Assembly (NCBI GenBank): GCA_030145275.1
Contig: JAQYVV010000010.1
Span: 1 to 64,000 of the forward strand
Direction: 5' to 3'
Length of the DNA stretch: 64,000 nt
Source: Desulfurivibrionaceae bacterium
GTDB lineage: Bacteria > Desulfobacterota > Desulfobulbia > Desulfobulbales > VMSU01
Made by a program: the position numbers and the translations under genes. How positions within the stretch are numbered: position 1 is the first letter of the stretch; each line of letters begins with the position of its first letter. This document shows positions 17,316 to 24,371 of this stretch, piece by piece. Under the pieces are notes generated by a model, which made no database searches, was not told the DNA's origin, and saw only the letters and a program-made list of their open reading frames with translations.

Positions 17316-19829
17316 TTAATCCTGTCTCTCGTCTCGCAGATAACCAATCGGTTTCTGCTGTAAAATCGAAACTGAGGCACCCAGCCCCACAGCGATAACC
17401 AGCACAAGCGTTGCGGCAATCATAATTATCGTGCTAGCAAATAGGGGCTGGTAGGCAATATTAAACACCTCCCGGCAGATAATCCAACTTCCAAAATGGG
17501 AAATGACAGTTGCAAGCGAGGCACTGAAAAACGCCACAATCAGGTTTTCATAGGTGAAAACCTTTACAACAAAAGAGCCTTTGGCACCAAGGATCTTAAA
17601 ATAGACGGCTTCACGAATCCTGCTTAGGCGAGTAGCAAAGATTGAGCTGATAATGATCAGTAACCCGGCAACAATTGAAAACGAGGTGAAAAACTGAATA
17701 ATGGATGACATCTTGTGCATGATTCCGCCCAGAATTTCAACTGTCGAACCTATGTCAATGACGCTGATATTAGGCAACCTGCCCGCAAGTGTGTTCTGGA
17801 TGGCGGTCAATTGGTACCGATCTATTTTGACGGCACTGAAAATGGTCTGGGGTGCGTCTTTAAGTGATTCCTCTTGAAAGACAAAATAGAAAAAGGGCCG
17901 CACCCTTGATTCCGTTCTGGTTCGCATGCTTGTCACCCGCGCTTTAAGGCCAATACCCTGCACCTTGAAAACAAGCAGATCGCCAATCTTGATATTACCG
18001 TTTTGGGCCACTGTATCCAGTACCGACACGGGCACCTCCCCACTATTGTACAACTCCTCTATCCTACTGCCAAAAAGAGTCTTCCCCTCTGACATCTTCT
18101 CGTCTTTGAGAAGATAGTCTCGATAGGTAAGGTTGAATTCACGGGTCATGTTGTCCCGGTTTTTCGCTCTCTCCTCACCCCTTTTTATGGGCTCATTGTT
18201 AATTGAGGCCAGCCGGGCCCTGACAATAGGGAAATACTCCGCCTCTATGCCGAGAATATCGGCAAACTCTTTTTTCTGTTCAGTCTGGATATCCAGGAAA
18301 TAGGCATTGGGCAGATCGGCGGGATAGGAGTCTATAAAAGTGGCCCGCAGATTCTGATCAATGAGATATATGGAAAAAATCACTGCCAGTGAAGCACTAA
18401 GGGTGATGATAATGGACCGGGTGGCATTGTTTGGCCTGAATAACCCTCGAAAGGCCTGGCGGAGTATTAGAGACCTGGGCCTGTTTTTTTTCATAACCAA
18501 AGACAGACCCTGGGTAACCAGCGCTGCCAAACCAATGAGGCAGCAGAGTCCCAGCATGAAATAAAGACCGATCTTGACATCTTCAAGCTGCCAGATAACC
18601 AGACCGATAAAGAATAAAACAATGATCGAAATGGCGCTGTAGTGCAGGAGTCCTCTTGGTGCTCTGCCAATCTCTTTACGAAAAATAAAGGCAGGCTTGA
18701 GGTTCCTGATACGTTGCAGGGGAAGAAAAGAAAAGAGGCCCACCACAATTGTTCCGAGGAGGAGCCCTTCAAAAACAACCCCCCATGAGATAGTTAGGGT
18801 GACATTGGCTGGCAAAATATCGGCAAAAAGTGTGGGGAAATACAACTGCAACAGATAGCTTAAGATTAATCCAAGGAATGTTCCGGCTGTGCCGAGCAGC
18901 ATGACCATGGCCATAAAGTGGCTGGTGATGAACCGGTTTGTTGCACCCACTGACTTCATGATAGCAATTGTATAATCACTTTCACGGAGCACAGCGTACA
19001 AAGATGTCTGGATGCCGATACCGGCCAGCACCAGGGTGAACAGGCCGATAAGGTTGAGGAAAAAAAGAAAATTCTCAAAAAAACGTTTTATCCGTGAGTT
19101 GCCAGTTTGGAAGGTTTTAACATTTTCCTGGGGTGTAACTGCTTGGGCAGAAAATTCTTCGGCAAGCCGGTCAACAAGGGCGGGGTCATGTACTTTAAGC
19201 AGATAGTCGAACTGTATCCTGCTGCCTTTTTTGATAAGATTAAGCTTTTCTAAGTCGTCAGCTGCGATAAAAATTCTCGGCCCAAAGGAAAAAAATGAAA
19301 CCGGTCGGTCCGGCTCCAGGGTGACAACATCGGCAATGGTAAGCGAGGTTGAGCCTATTTGCAAGGTGTCACCGATGCCGGCCTGCAGACGATCCAAAAG
19401 CACCTGATCGACTATAATTGAGCCAACACTAAGAACTTCCGAGAATTCCCGGCCCGAGAGAAGCTCCACCTTGCCATAAAAAGGGTACCCTTTTTCAACC
19501 ACTTTCAAGTCGCTGAGAATGGATTTTTCCGTCAGGGGATTCCTGGCCATACTGTAAAATTCATTGACCAGGGCGCCTTGGACAATTCCTTCTTGTTCAT
19601 GGCTATGAATGGCTTTGACTAACGGTCCGGAAAAGGGATAATGGGAGTGAATAGTAATGTCAGCCCCATGTAGTTGTCTGGCATCCTGGAGCATTGAGTT
19701 ACGAACACTGCTGCTGAATCCCCCAAGCGAAGTCAAGATGAGCAGGGACAAGGCAACGCAGAGTATAAAAATAATAGCCTGTTTGCGGGAAGCGTCTATT
19801 TGCCTGAAGATGAAATTGAGCTGCAGCAT
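17316..19829 (-). CDS. ybbP: ABC transporter permease, FtsX/YbbP-like
   Basis: 837 residues, close to the roughly 800 of E. coli YbbP. One N-terminal membrane helix and a periplasmic MacB-like domain are followed by three FtsX-type helices (about 260-370), a second repeat of membrane segments (about 395-490), another periplasmic domain and three C-terminal helices, the usual duplicated layout of 10-helix exporters of the MacB/LolCE superfamily. It pairs with the ATPase at 20021-20695 on the same strand, with repeat C1 in the 190-base gap. The substrate is unknown; lipid or lipoprotein handling is suggested by the adjacent tesA-like gene. Confidence 0.85.
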   Translation of the reverse strand: MLQLNFIFRQIDASRKQAIIFILCVALSLLILTSLGGFSSSVRNSMLQDARQLHGADITIHSHYPFSGPLVKAIHSHEQEGIVQGALVNEFYSMARNPLTEKSILSDLKVVEKGYPFYGKVELLSGREFSEVLSVGSIIVDQVLLDRLQAGIGDTLQIGSTSLTIADVVTLEPDRPVSFFSFGPRIFIAADDLEKLNLIKKGSRIQFDYLLKVHDPALVDRLAEEFSAQAVTPQENVKTFQTGNSRIKRFFENFLFFLNLIGLFTLVLAGIGIQTSLYAVLRESDYTIAIMKSVGATNRFITSHFMAMVMLLGTAGTFLGLILSYLLQLYFPTLFADILPANVTLTISWGVVFEGLLLGTIVVGLFSFLPLQRIRNLKPAFIFRKEIGRAPRGLLHYSAISIIVLFFIGLVIWQLEDVKIGLYFMLGLCCLIGLAALVTQGLSLVMKKNRPRSLILRQAFRGLFRPNNATRSIIITLSASLAVIFSIYLIDQNLRATFIDSYPADLPNAYFLDIQTEQKKEFADILGIEAEYFPIVRARLASINNEPIKRGEERAKNRDNMTREFNLTYRDYLLKDEKMSEGKTLFGSRIEELYNSGEVPVSVLDTVAQNGNIKIGDLLVFKVQGIGLKARVTSMRTRTESRVRPFFYFVFQEESLKDAPQTIFSAVKIDRYQLTAIQNTLAGRLPNISVIDIGSTVEILGGIMHKMSSIIQFFTSFSIVAGLLIIISSIFATRLSRIREAVYFKILGAKGSFVVKVFTYENLIVAFFSASLATVISHFGSWIICREVFNIAYQPLFASTIIMIAATLVLVIAVGLGASVSILQQKPIGYLRDERQD

Positions 19830-19894
19830 CTACCTAGTTTACCTTACCTGAACAATTACAATTCAATGGTTTTAACTATATCCGGGCATTAACC

Positions 19895-20008
19895 TAATCC
19901 GGATAAACCGGAAATAAGTACCTTAACAGTAGATGCAACACCTTTAAATGAATATACATTTTTCATTTCTTGCCATAAAAAACACGAAAATGATTTATAA
20001 GGTACTAA
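19895..20008. repeat. Palindromic element, family C copy 1
   Basis: Begins TAATCCGGATAAACCGGAAA and ends with TAAGGTACTAA. Like the other C copies it has AAGTRCCTTAACAG near one end and the complementary AGTRCCTTA at the other. It lies 12 bases after the ybbA stop codon, between ybbA and ybbP. Confidence 0.85.
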
Positions 20009-20020
20009 ATTTACGAGTTC

Positions 20021-20695
20021 TCAAATCGTGCCATCGACCAAGCGAACGATAGAGTCCGCTTGGCTGCTTATTTCTCTGCTGTGGGTAGCCAGCACCAGTG
20101 TTGTTTTGAGTTCCTGGCGCAATTCCAGGAGCAGTTGCATAATAATTTCGCTATTGGCTGAGTCCAGGTTGCCAGTCGGTTCGTCGGCAAAGACGATCTG
20201 CGGGCCGTTGATCAGAGCCCGGCAGATGGCAATCCGCTGTTTTTCTCCTCCTGAGAGTTGGTGCGGAAAATTATTCATCCTTTCGCTAAGCTCTACCCGG
20301 CGCAGCAACTCCTTTGCCTTGGCTGCCGCCTGCCGGTCCCGGTTTAATTCTGCCGGAAAAGTGATATTTTCAAAAGCAGTCAGGGAAGGAACAAGATGGA
20401 ATGATTGGAAAACATAGCCGATTGTCCGGTTGCGAAATGGTGCGAGTTCATCCTCACTCAAGTCGGTTATGTCGGTGCCGCCAAGATTGATTTTCCCTGA
20501 ATCTGGTCTGTCCAGCCCTGACAGCAGACTCAATAGAGTCGATTTACCACTGCCGCTTTTCCCTTCAATAACGACAAATTCACCAACCTGAACCGTTATG
20601 CTGACATTATCAAGCACGATAATCTGCCGGGAATCCACATTGTATGATTTGCTCAACTGAATAGCTTTCAGTACATTGGTAGGCATAAATTCCAT
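20021..20695 (-). CDS. ybbA: ABC transporter ATPase, LolD/YbbA-like
   Basis: 224-residue ATPase of the MacB/LolD class. Walker A (EGKSGSGKSTLL), Q-loop region (YVFQSFHLVP), signature (LSGGEKQRIAICRAL), Walker B (QIVFADEPTGNLD) and H-loop (ATHSREI) are all present. It is encoded upstream of the permease on the same strand. The tesA-ybbP-ybbA grouping favours YbbA over LolD, since no LolC/LolE pair is present. Confidence 0.88.
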   Translation of the reverse strand: MEFMPTNVLKAIQLSKSYNVDSRQIIVLDNVSITVQVGEFVVIEGKSGSGKSTLLSLLSGLDRPDSGKINLGGTDITDLSEDELAPFRNRTIGYVFQSFHLVPSLTAFENITFPAELNRDRQAAAKAKELLRRVELSERMNNFPHQLSGGEKQRIAICRALINGPQIVFADEPTGNLDSANSEIIMQLLLELRQELKTTLVLATHSREISSQADSIVRLVDGTI

Positions 20696-20846
20696 CCTGT
20701 CTTTATTTTATTCCAGCAGGGCCTACCCATGTCAGTTCTATTTGTCAGAGCAATGAAGTAAAACAAGGCAAACCTATTTGTATCTATTCAGCAAAGCAAC
20801 CGGGGAGCCCGGCATTTATTTTAAAAGAAACAAGGAGCTCCGGCCT

Positions 20847-20898
20847 GTGTAGGGTGGGCTGTGCCCACCATTCCCGGTGGGCACAGCCCACCCTACAC
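20847..20898. repeat. Perfect 23-bp inverted repeat (GTAGGGTGGGC type)
   Basis: Two 23-base arms (20847-20869 and 20876-20898), perfectly complementary, separated by six bases ATTCCC; the arm contains GTAGGGTGGGCTGTGCCCAC. This sequence type is widespread in unrelated bacteria as a REP-like hairpin. It lies in the 300-base gap between ybbA and element A1. No transposase is nearby. Confidence 0.9.
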
Positions 20899-20995
20899 TC
20901 TCGCCGCAACCGCTTGTTTTTACATTAAATTATTAACTACCAGTAATTTTGTTACTTAGAAAATAGGACCCAAAAACGGGCATAACCACCGAATT

Positions 20996-21102
20996 GTAAC
21001 TGTTTAGATGTGCCCCAGATGTGTGTGAACAGGCCTTTCAGCTATACATCGGTATGCTGGAAGGCCTGTTCGCGCGCAGATGGGGTGCAACTGAATAGTT
21101 AC
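20996..21102. repeat. Palindromic element, family A copy 1
   Basis: Bounded by GTAACTGTTTAG and CTGAATAGTTAC. Inside are GTGCCCCAGATG and its partner, the arms GAACAGGCCTTTCAGC / GCTGGAAGGCCTGTTC, and a central TATACATCGGTATGC. It ends 2 bases after the stop codon of the minus-strand lipoprotein gene 21105-21329. Confidence 0.9.
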
Positions 21103-21104
21103 AC

Positions 21105-21329
21105 CTACTTGTCAATTGCCTTGATCTCCTCAAGTCGCTCCATAGACTTCGCTGCTAGCTTACTACTTGGGTGTTTCTCAATAATCTCTTGGTAAAGCTT
21201 AGTAGCATTGGGATAATTGCTCTGAATCATTTCAAGTTCTGCTGTCTCAAATAATTGATTTGGGCTCTCGCCGCATGAAGTCAACGTCAATTGCAATGCG
21301 AGTAAGACAAGATAGAATATTTTTTTCAT
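21105..21329 (-). CDS. Small TPR-like lipoprotein
   Basis: 74 residues. A signal peptide ends in the lipobox LTSC, so the mature protein is a lipid-anchored polypeptide of about 55 residues. The mature part (LFETAELEMIQSNYPNATKLYQEIIEKHPSSKLAAKSMERLEEI) is about one and a half tetratricopeptide repeats of the BamD/YbgF style. It is far shorter than BamD, so it is either a genuine mini-lipoprotein or the remnant of a longer TPR lipoprotein. Repeats flank it on both sides, A1 after the stop and C2 before the start. Confidence 0.65.
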   Translation of the reverse strand: MKKIFYLVLLALQLTLTSCGESPNQLFETAELEMIQSNYPNATKLYQEIIEKHPSSKLAAKSMERLEEIKAIDK

Positions 21330-21340
21330 TAGAGTACCTT

Positions 21341-21473
21341 TTAGTGCCTTATATCTGGATATCCTGTCACAAAAACCAGATAAGCGTAAGACTTCGAGAA
21401 TTCAAAAAAACATAATGCGCCCAATGCTTTGCAGACTGCTGTTAAGGCACTTATTTCCGGTTTATCCGGATTA
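21341..21473. repeat. Palindromic element, family C copy 2
   Basis: Opposite orientation to C1. It starts TTAGTGCCTTA, ends CGGTTTATCCGGATTA, and carries a module CAGATAAGCGTAAGACTTCG in its middle that resembles the module nested in copy C3. It lies just upstream of the small lipoprotein start codon. Confidence 0.85.
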
Positions 21474-21626
21474 GAGGGAAATAGGATCTGAAATATTTTC
21501 AATACGGTACCTTAAAATTACCCGCAAGTCCATATGCTCATTCCAGGATTAGGTACCTACTGCAATAAAGATACGGCGCAAAAATTCTGCTCGGCGTTGT
21601 GATGAGAATCAGACGACTTATGGGAT

Positions 21627-21959
21627 TTACGGCAATCCGCTTGCATCGTCTCTATGGTGGCAATCATGCTTGAGTTGCATGATCGTGCTAAATGCTTCTT
21701 GAGCTTTGGAAAGATCGTTTTCTCGGCAGGCCTTTTCAAAAGCGAGACAACTCTTGCGAAAATAGTCATAGTAATCATCCCCAAAACCTGGATAGCTGAC
21801 CATTATTTGGGTCAAGGCCATAAAATCGGAGAGGATGGCCGAATTAGGCAGTGTTCCACGATTCAGAGCAGCTTTTATTTTGTTATAAAAACCTCGCAGG
21901 CGTTTTTTAAGGGGACGATATTTATGTTCGGCAATCTCAGATTTGCTTTGCTCTTTCAC
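21627..21959 (-). CDS. Probable XXXCH-type small helical protein
   Basis: 110 residues, basic N terminus, all helical, no signal peptide. The C-terminal part ends LKHDCHHRDDA: the position of a cytochrome c' type CxxCH motif with the first Cys missing. This pattern, together with LPNSAILSDFMALTQIMVSYPGFGDDYY, resembles the XXXCH domain family known from sulfate reducers. Membership is a judgement from memory and the function of that family is not established. The gene is isolated among repeats, with C3 just upstream. Confidence 0.55.
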   Translation of the reverse strand: MKEQSKSEIAEHKYRPLKKRLRGFYNKIKAALNRGTLPNSAILSDFMALTQIMVSYPGFGDDYYDYFRKSCLAFEKACRENDLSKAQEAFSTIMQLKHDCHHRDDASGLP

Positions 21960-21999
21960 TTTGGGAACTCCTTGTCAAGGTGAGCCTCATGGCACTAAC

Positions 22000-22034
22000 A
22001 CCCCACAGGTAAGCGTCAGACTCCGAGGGGGGTA
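22000..22034. repeat. Short GTAAGCG module, copy 1
   Basis: CAGGTAAGCGTCAGACTCCG flanked by ACCCC and GGGGGGT, a short hairpin. An almost identical unit is at 22102-22136; similar units occur inside elements A2, A5 and C2. Confidence 0.75.
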
Positions 22035-22174
22035 TAAGTGCCTTAACAGTAGAATATAACATGTTAATTTCAAAATATTTTTTAGTATTTCGTGATTTTT
22101 ATACCCCTCAGGTAAGCGTTAGACTCCGAGGGGGTACTGAACTGAGTGACAGGAATTCAGCGCTAAGGTACTAA
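22034..22174. repeat. Palindromic element, family C copy 3, interrupted by a nested module
   Basis: Starts ATAAGTGCCTTAACAGTAG, lacking the TCCGGATAAACCGG end, and finishes GCTAAGGTACTAAA. Compared with copy C5, the segment around 22102-22149 is an extra insert built on CAGGTAAGCGTTAGACTCCG. The last bases form the TAG stop codon of the outer-membrane protein gene (22171-22173). Confidence 0.8.
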
Positions 22175-23478
22175 AAGCCGTATCTAACTGCAGCAAAGAG
22201 GTTATTGTTCTTTTTAAACCGTCCCCAGAAGGTGTGATCTTCCTTGCCCCAGAAGAGATTACCGCCCCCTTCCACTGATAAGTTATCATTTATTTTATAG
22301 TTAACTTTAGGGCGTACATATCCGTCTTGGTCTGATGGGGAATAATAGCTAAAAAGTGAAAGGGTCAAATTTTGGTTCATGAGCAGCTTGGTAAGGCGAA
22401 GGGTCAACATGTGCCGATATTCATCTCGCAGTGGCATGCTTGGAGAAAGATTGCGGACAGCCTGTTCGTAATCCTGGTAGTCCTGCATCCATTCCAGATA
22501 ATACTGCACGGCTCCGGTGAAATCCTGGGCCAATTCCCGCTCAAAACTGGTCAGAAAACGAACCTCGCTGTTTCGATTGCTGGCATCACTGCCGTCCCTG
22601 TTTTTCCTTGAATCATAATAGCCGGCCTCAATGTTGCCGACACCACCTAAAAGAGCAGTCCGGGCAGAACTGCCGTACACGGACAGCCTCGGATAATAGG
22701 CGAGAGCAGATGCCATGTTAAAGCCTTCCGGCTCCTTCCAGAAACCAGAATAGGCGTAGACGGCCATCTCGATTCCATCAATATTTTTTGATAGGCGCGC
22801 CGAAAATTCAGCATCACGGATTGAGTTGCGCTCGTCATCAAGCATTTGTGAATCACGACCGGCGAAGCTTCCCGATAAGGAGTTGAAAAAGGAGAGCCTT
22901 TCACCACTGACGTAGTCAGAGTTATTGAATATGGGGGTATAAACGAGATCCAGATTCAATTGCTCCAGGAAAAAACTTGTTTTGACGGCATCAGAAGGCG
23001 CTTTTAGATATTCGTCATGCCTGCCAATAAAAAAGGACTGCCAATCTTTCGGGAACATATCATTTATGAAGATAAGATCACCGGTTCCCCAGGTCAAAAC
23101 CTGGCGGCCGGCCTTGACGTCAACAAAATCCAAGGGGGAAAACTGCAGATTCAATTCGCGTAGTTCAGCTGTTATCTCCTCAAGAACCTGATCGCCAAGA
23201 AGATCCCCTTTAATTTTGAGAAAACCCCACTCCAGGTCTTTGCTGACATCCAGCTGCAGCCTCGTTTCGGCAATGCTATAATCTTTTTCGAGGGGGTCGT
23301 TTCGCAGGCGCAGACCGGCGCGTGCTTCCACAAAACCGTTCACTTCCAAGCCGTAGATGTCAAAAAGATTGTCCTGCCATTGACTGGCCGCAAAGGCGTG
23401 AAACGGCAGATTAATAAAGAAAAGAAGACAAAAAGTAAGTAAGCGCGTCTTAGTCAGAGATAAGTATTTTTGGAGCAT
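22171..23478 (-). CDS. Outer-membrane beta-barrel protein of an MMPL/LolA cassette
   Basis: 435 residues with a signal peptide (FFINLPFHAFA). The mature chain has alternating amphipathic strands and ends in an aromatic residue (AAVRYGF), the usual C-terminal signal of outer-membrane barrels. The block VDVKAGRQVLTWGTGDLIFINDMFP resembles DUF1302-type barrels. It is the last gene of a minus-strand operon after the MMPL exporter and LolA-like protein (stop and start are adjacent), suggesting the outer-membrane part of a lipid or hydrophobic-compound export route. The stop codon lies in repeat C3. Confidence 0.75.
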   Translation of the reverse strand: MLQKYLSLTKTRLLTFCLLFFINLPFHAFAASQWQDNLFDIYGLEVNGFVEARAGLRLRNDPLEKDYSIAETRLQLDVSKDLEWGFLKIKGDLLGDQVLEEITAELRELNLQFSPLDFVDVKAGRQVLTWGTGDLIFINDMFPKDWQSFFIGRHDEYLKAPSDAVKTSFFLEQLNLDLVYTPIFNNSDYVSGERLSFFNSLSGSFAGRDSQMLDDERNSIRDAEFSARLSKNIDGIEMAVYAYSGFWKEPEGFNMASALAYYPRLSVYGSSARTALLGGVGNIEAGYYDSRKNRDGSDASNRNSEVRFLTSFERELAQDFTGAVQYYLEWMQDYQDYEQAVRNLSPSMPLRDEYRHMLTLRLTKLLMNQNLTLSLFSYYSPSDQDGYVRPKVNYKINDNLSVEGGGNLFWGKEDHTFWGRFKKNNNLFAAVRYGF

Positions 23479-24267
23479 CTATTTTCGAACCTCACGCGGA
23501 GCCCGGCGCAGATAACGCTCAGAAAATATATTTTCCTTAAGGCCAATATTGTACTGTATATCTTTAAATTCAGATATCGTTTCTCCACCGCTTACAAGGT
23601 CACTGACCTTTGATTTAGTTACGGTGGGAAAGCCATTAATAACTTGAACGTCCAGGGCCTCGACGATCCGATATCTTTTCCCCTCCTTGTCAAGATATTC
23701 AGCTTTCATCGGCATAAAGTTATTTTTATCGATCCACACCGTATAGCTTGAAAACTCAACATTATCAGGGGATTTTGGCACACTTTTTATGACAAAGGCT
23801 TGCTCCGTTGTCTCTATCAGTTCATGGCTGTCTTCTGCAACACCTCGACCGGATACGTCTTCATAGAGAAAGTGAGAACCAACAAAACTTGTCCGTTTAT
23901 CTGAGGCCGCTATTCTTTTTACCAGGTCAAGGGCCGGCAGGTAGAGCCAGCGGTCGTCATCTCCCAGAACCGATTTATGCACCATAAACACCATTTTACG
24001 CACGTCACTGGGTTTGTTGAAATAGACATAGAATTTTTGTTGTCCTCCATCTTCATTATCTCGCCTGAGAATAACAAACTCCCTATTTCTCTGGCGGCCC
24101 TGGTCGTCCGTGATAACCATGCTCACCTTGGTACGCCCGTCATCTCCCGCGTAGTAGGCGGCCAGATTTGCTTTTTGAATAATCTCATCAACTTCTGCGG
24201 CTAAAGCGGCCTGCCCGAAGCAAAAAAAGAGGGATAGAATAGTTAGAGTTGTTAACAGTTGGCGCAT
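23479..24267 (-). CDS. LolA-like outer-membrane lipoprotein-sorting protein
   Basis: 262 residues with a clear signal peptide ending AALA. The mature protein has the LolA/LolB-like pattern of this subgroup: VSMVITDDQGRQRNREFVI, WLYLPALDLVKRIAASDKRTSFVGSHFLYEDVSG. Proteins of this kind are normally encoded beside MMPL-type RND exporters and an outer-membrane protein and are thought to carry hydrophobic substrates across the periplasm. Here it sits exactly between those two partners on the same strand. It is not the housekeeping LolA. Confidence 0.82.
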   Translation of the reverse strand: MRQLLTTLTILSLFFCFGQAALAAEVDEIIQKANLAAYYAGDDGRTKVSMVITDDQGRQRNREFVILRRDNEDGGQQKFYVYFNKPSDVRKMVFMVHKSVLGDDDRWLYLPALDLVKRIAASDKRTSFVGSHFLYEDVSGRGVAEDSHELIETTEQAFVIKSVPKSPDNVEFSSYTVWIDKNNFMPMKAEYLDKEGKRYRIVEALDVQVINGFPTVTKSKVSDLVSGGETISEFKDIQYNIGLKENIFSERYLRRAPREVRK

Positions 24268-24371
24268 GTTTGTCTCCTATAATTTCCTGCAAAAATTTTC
24301 TTGTGCTCTATTGAAACAGAACAAAAATGAAATGTCCATTTTTTTGAAACTTGAGGCAAGGGTTCGCTCCC

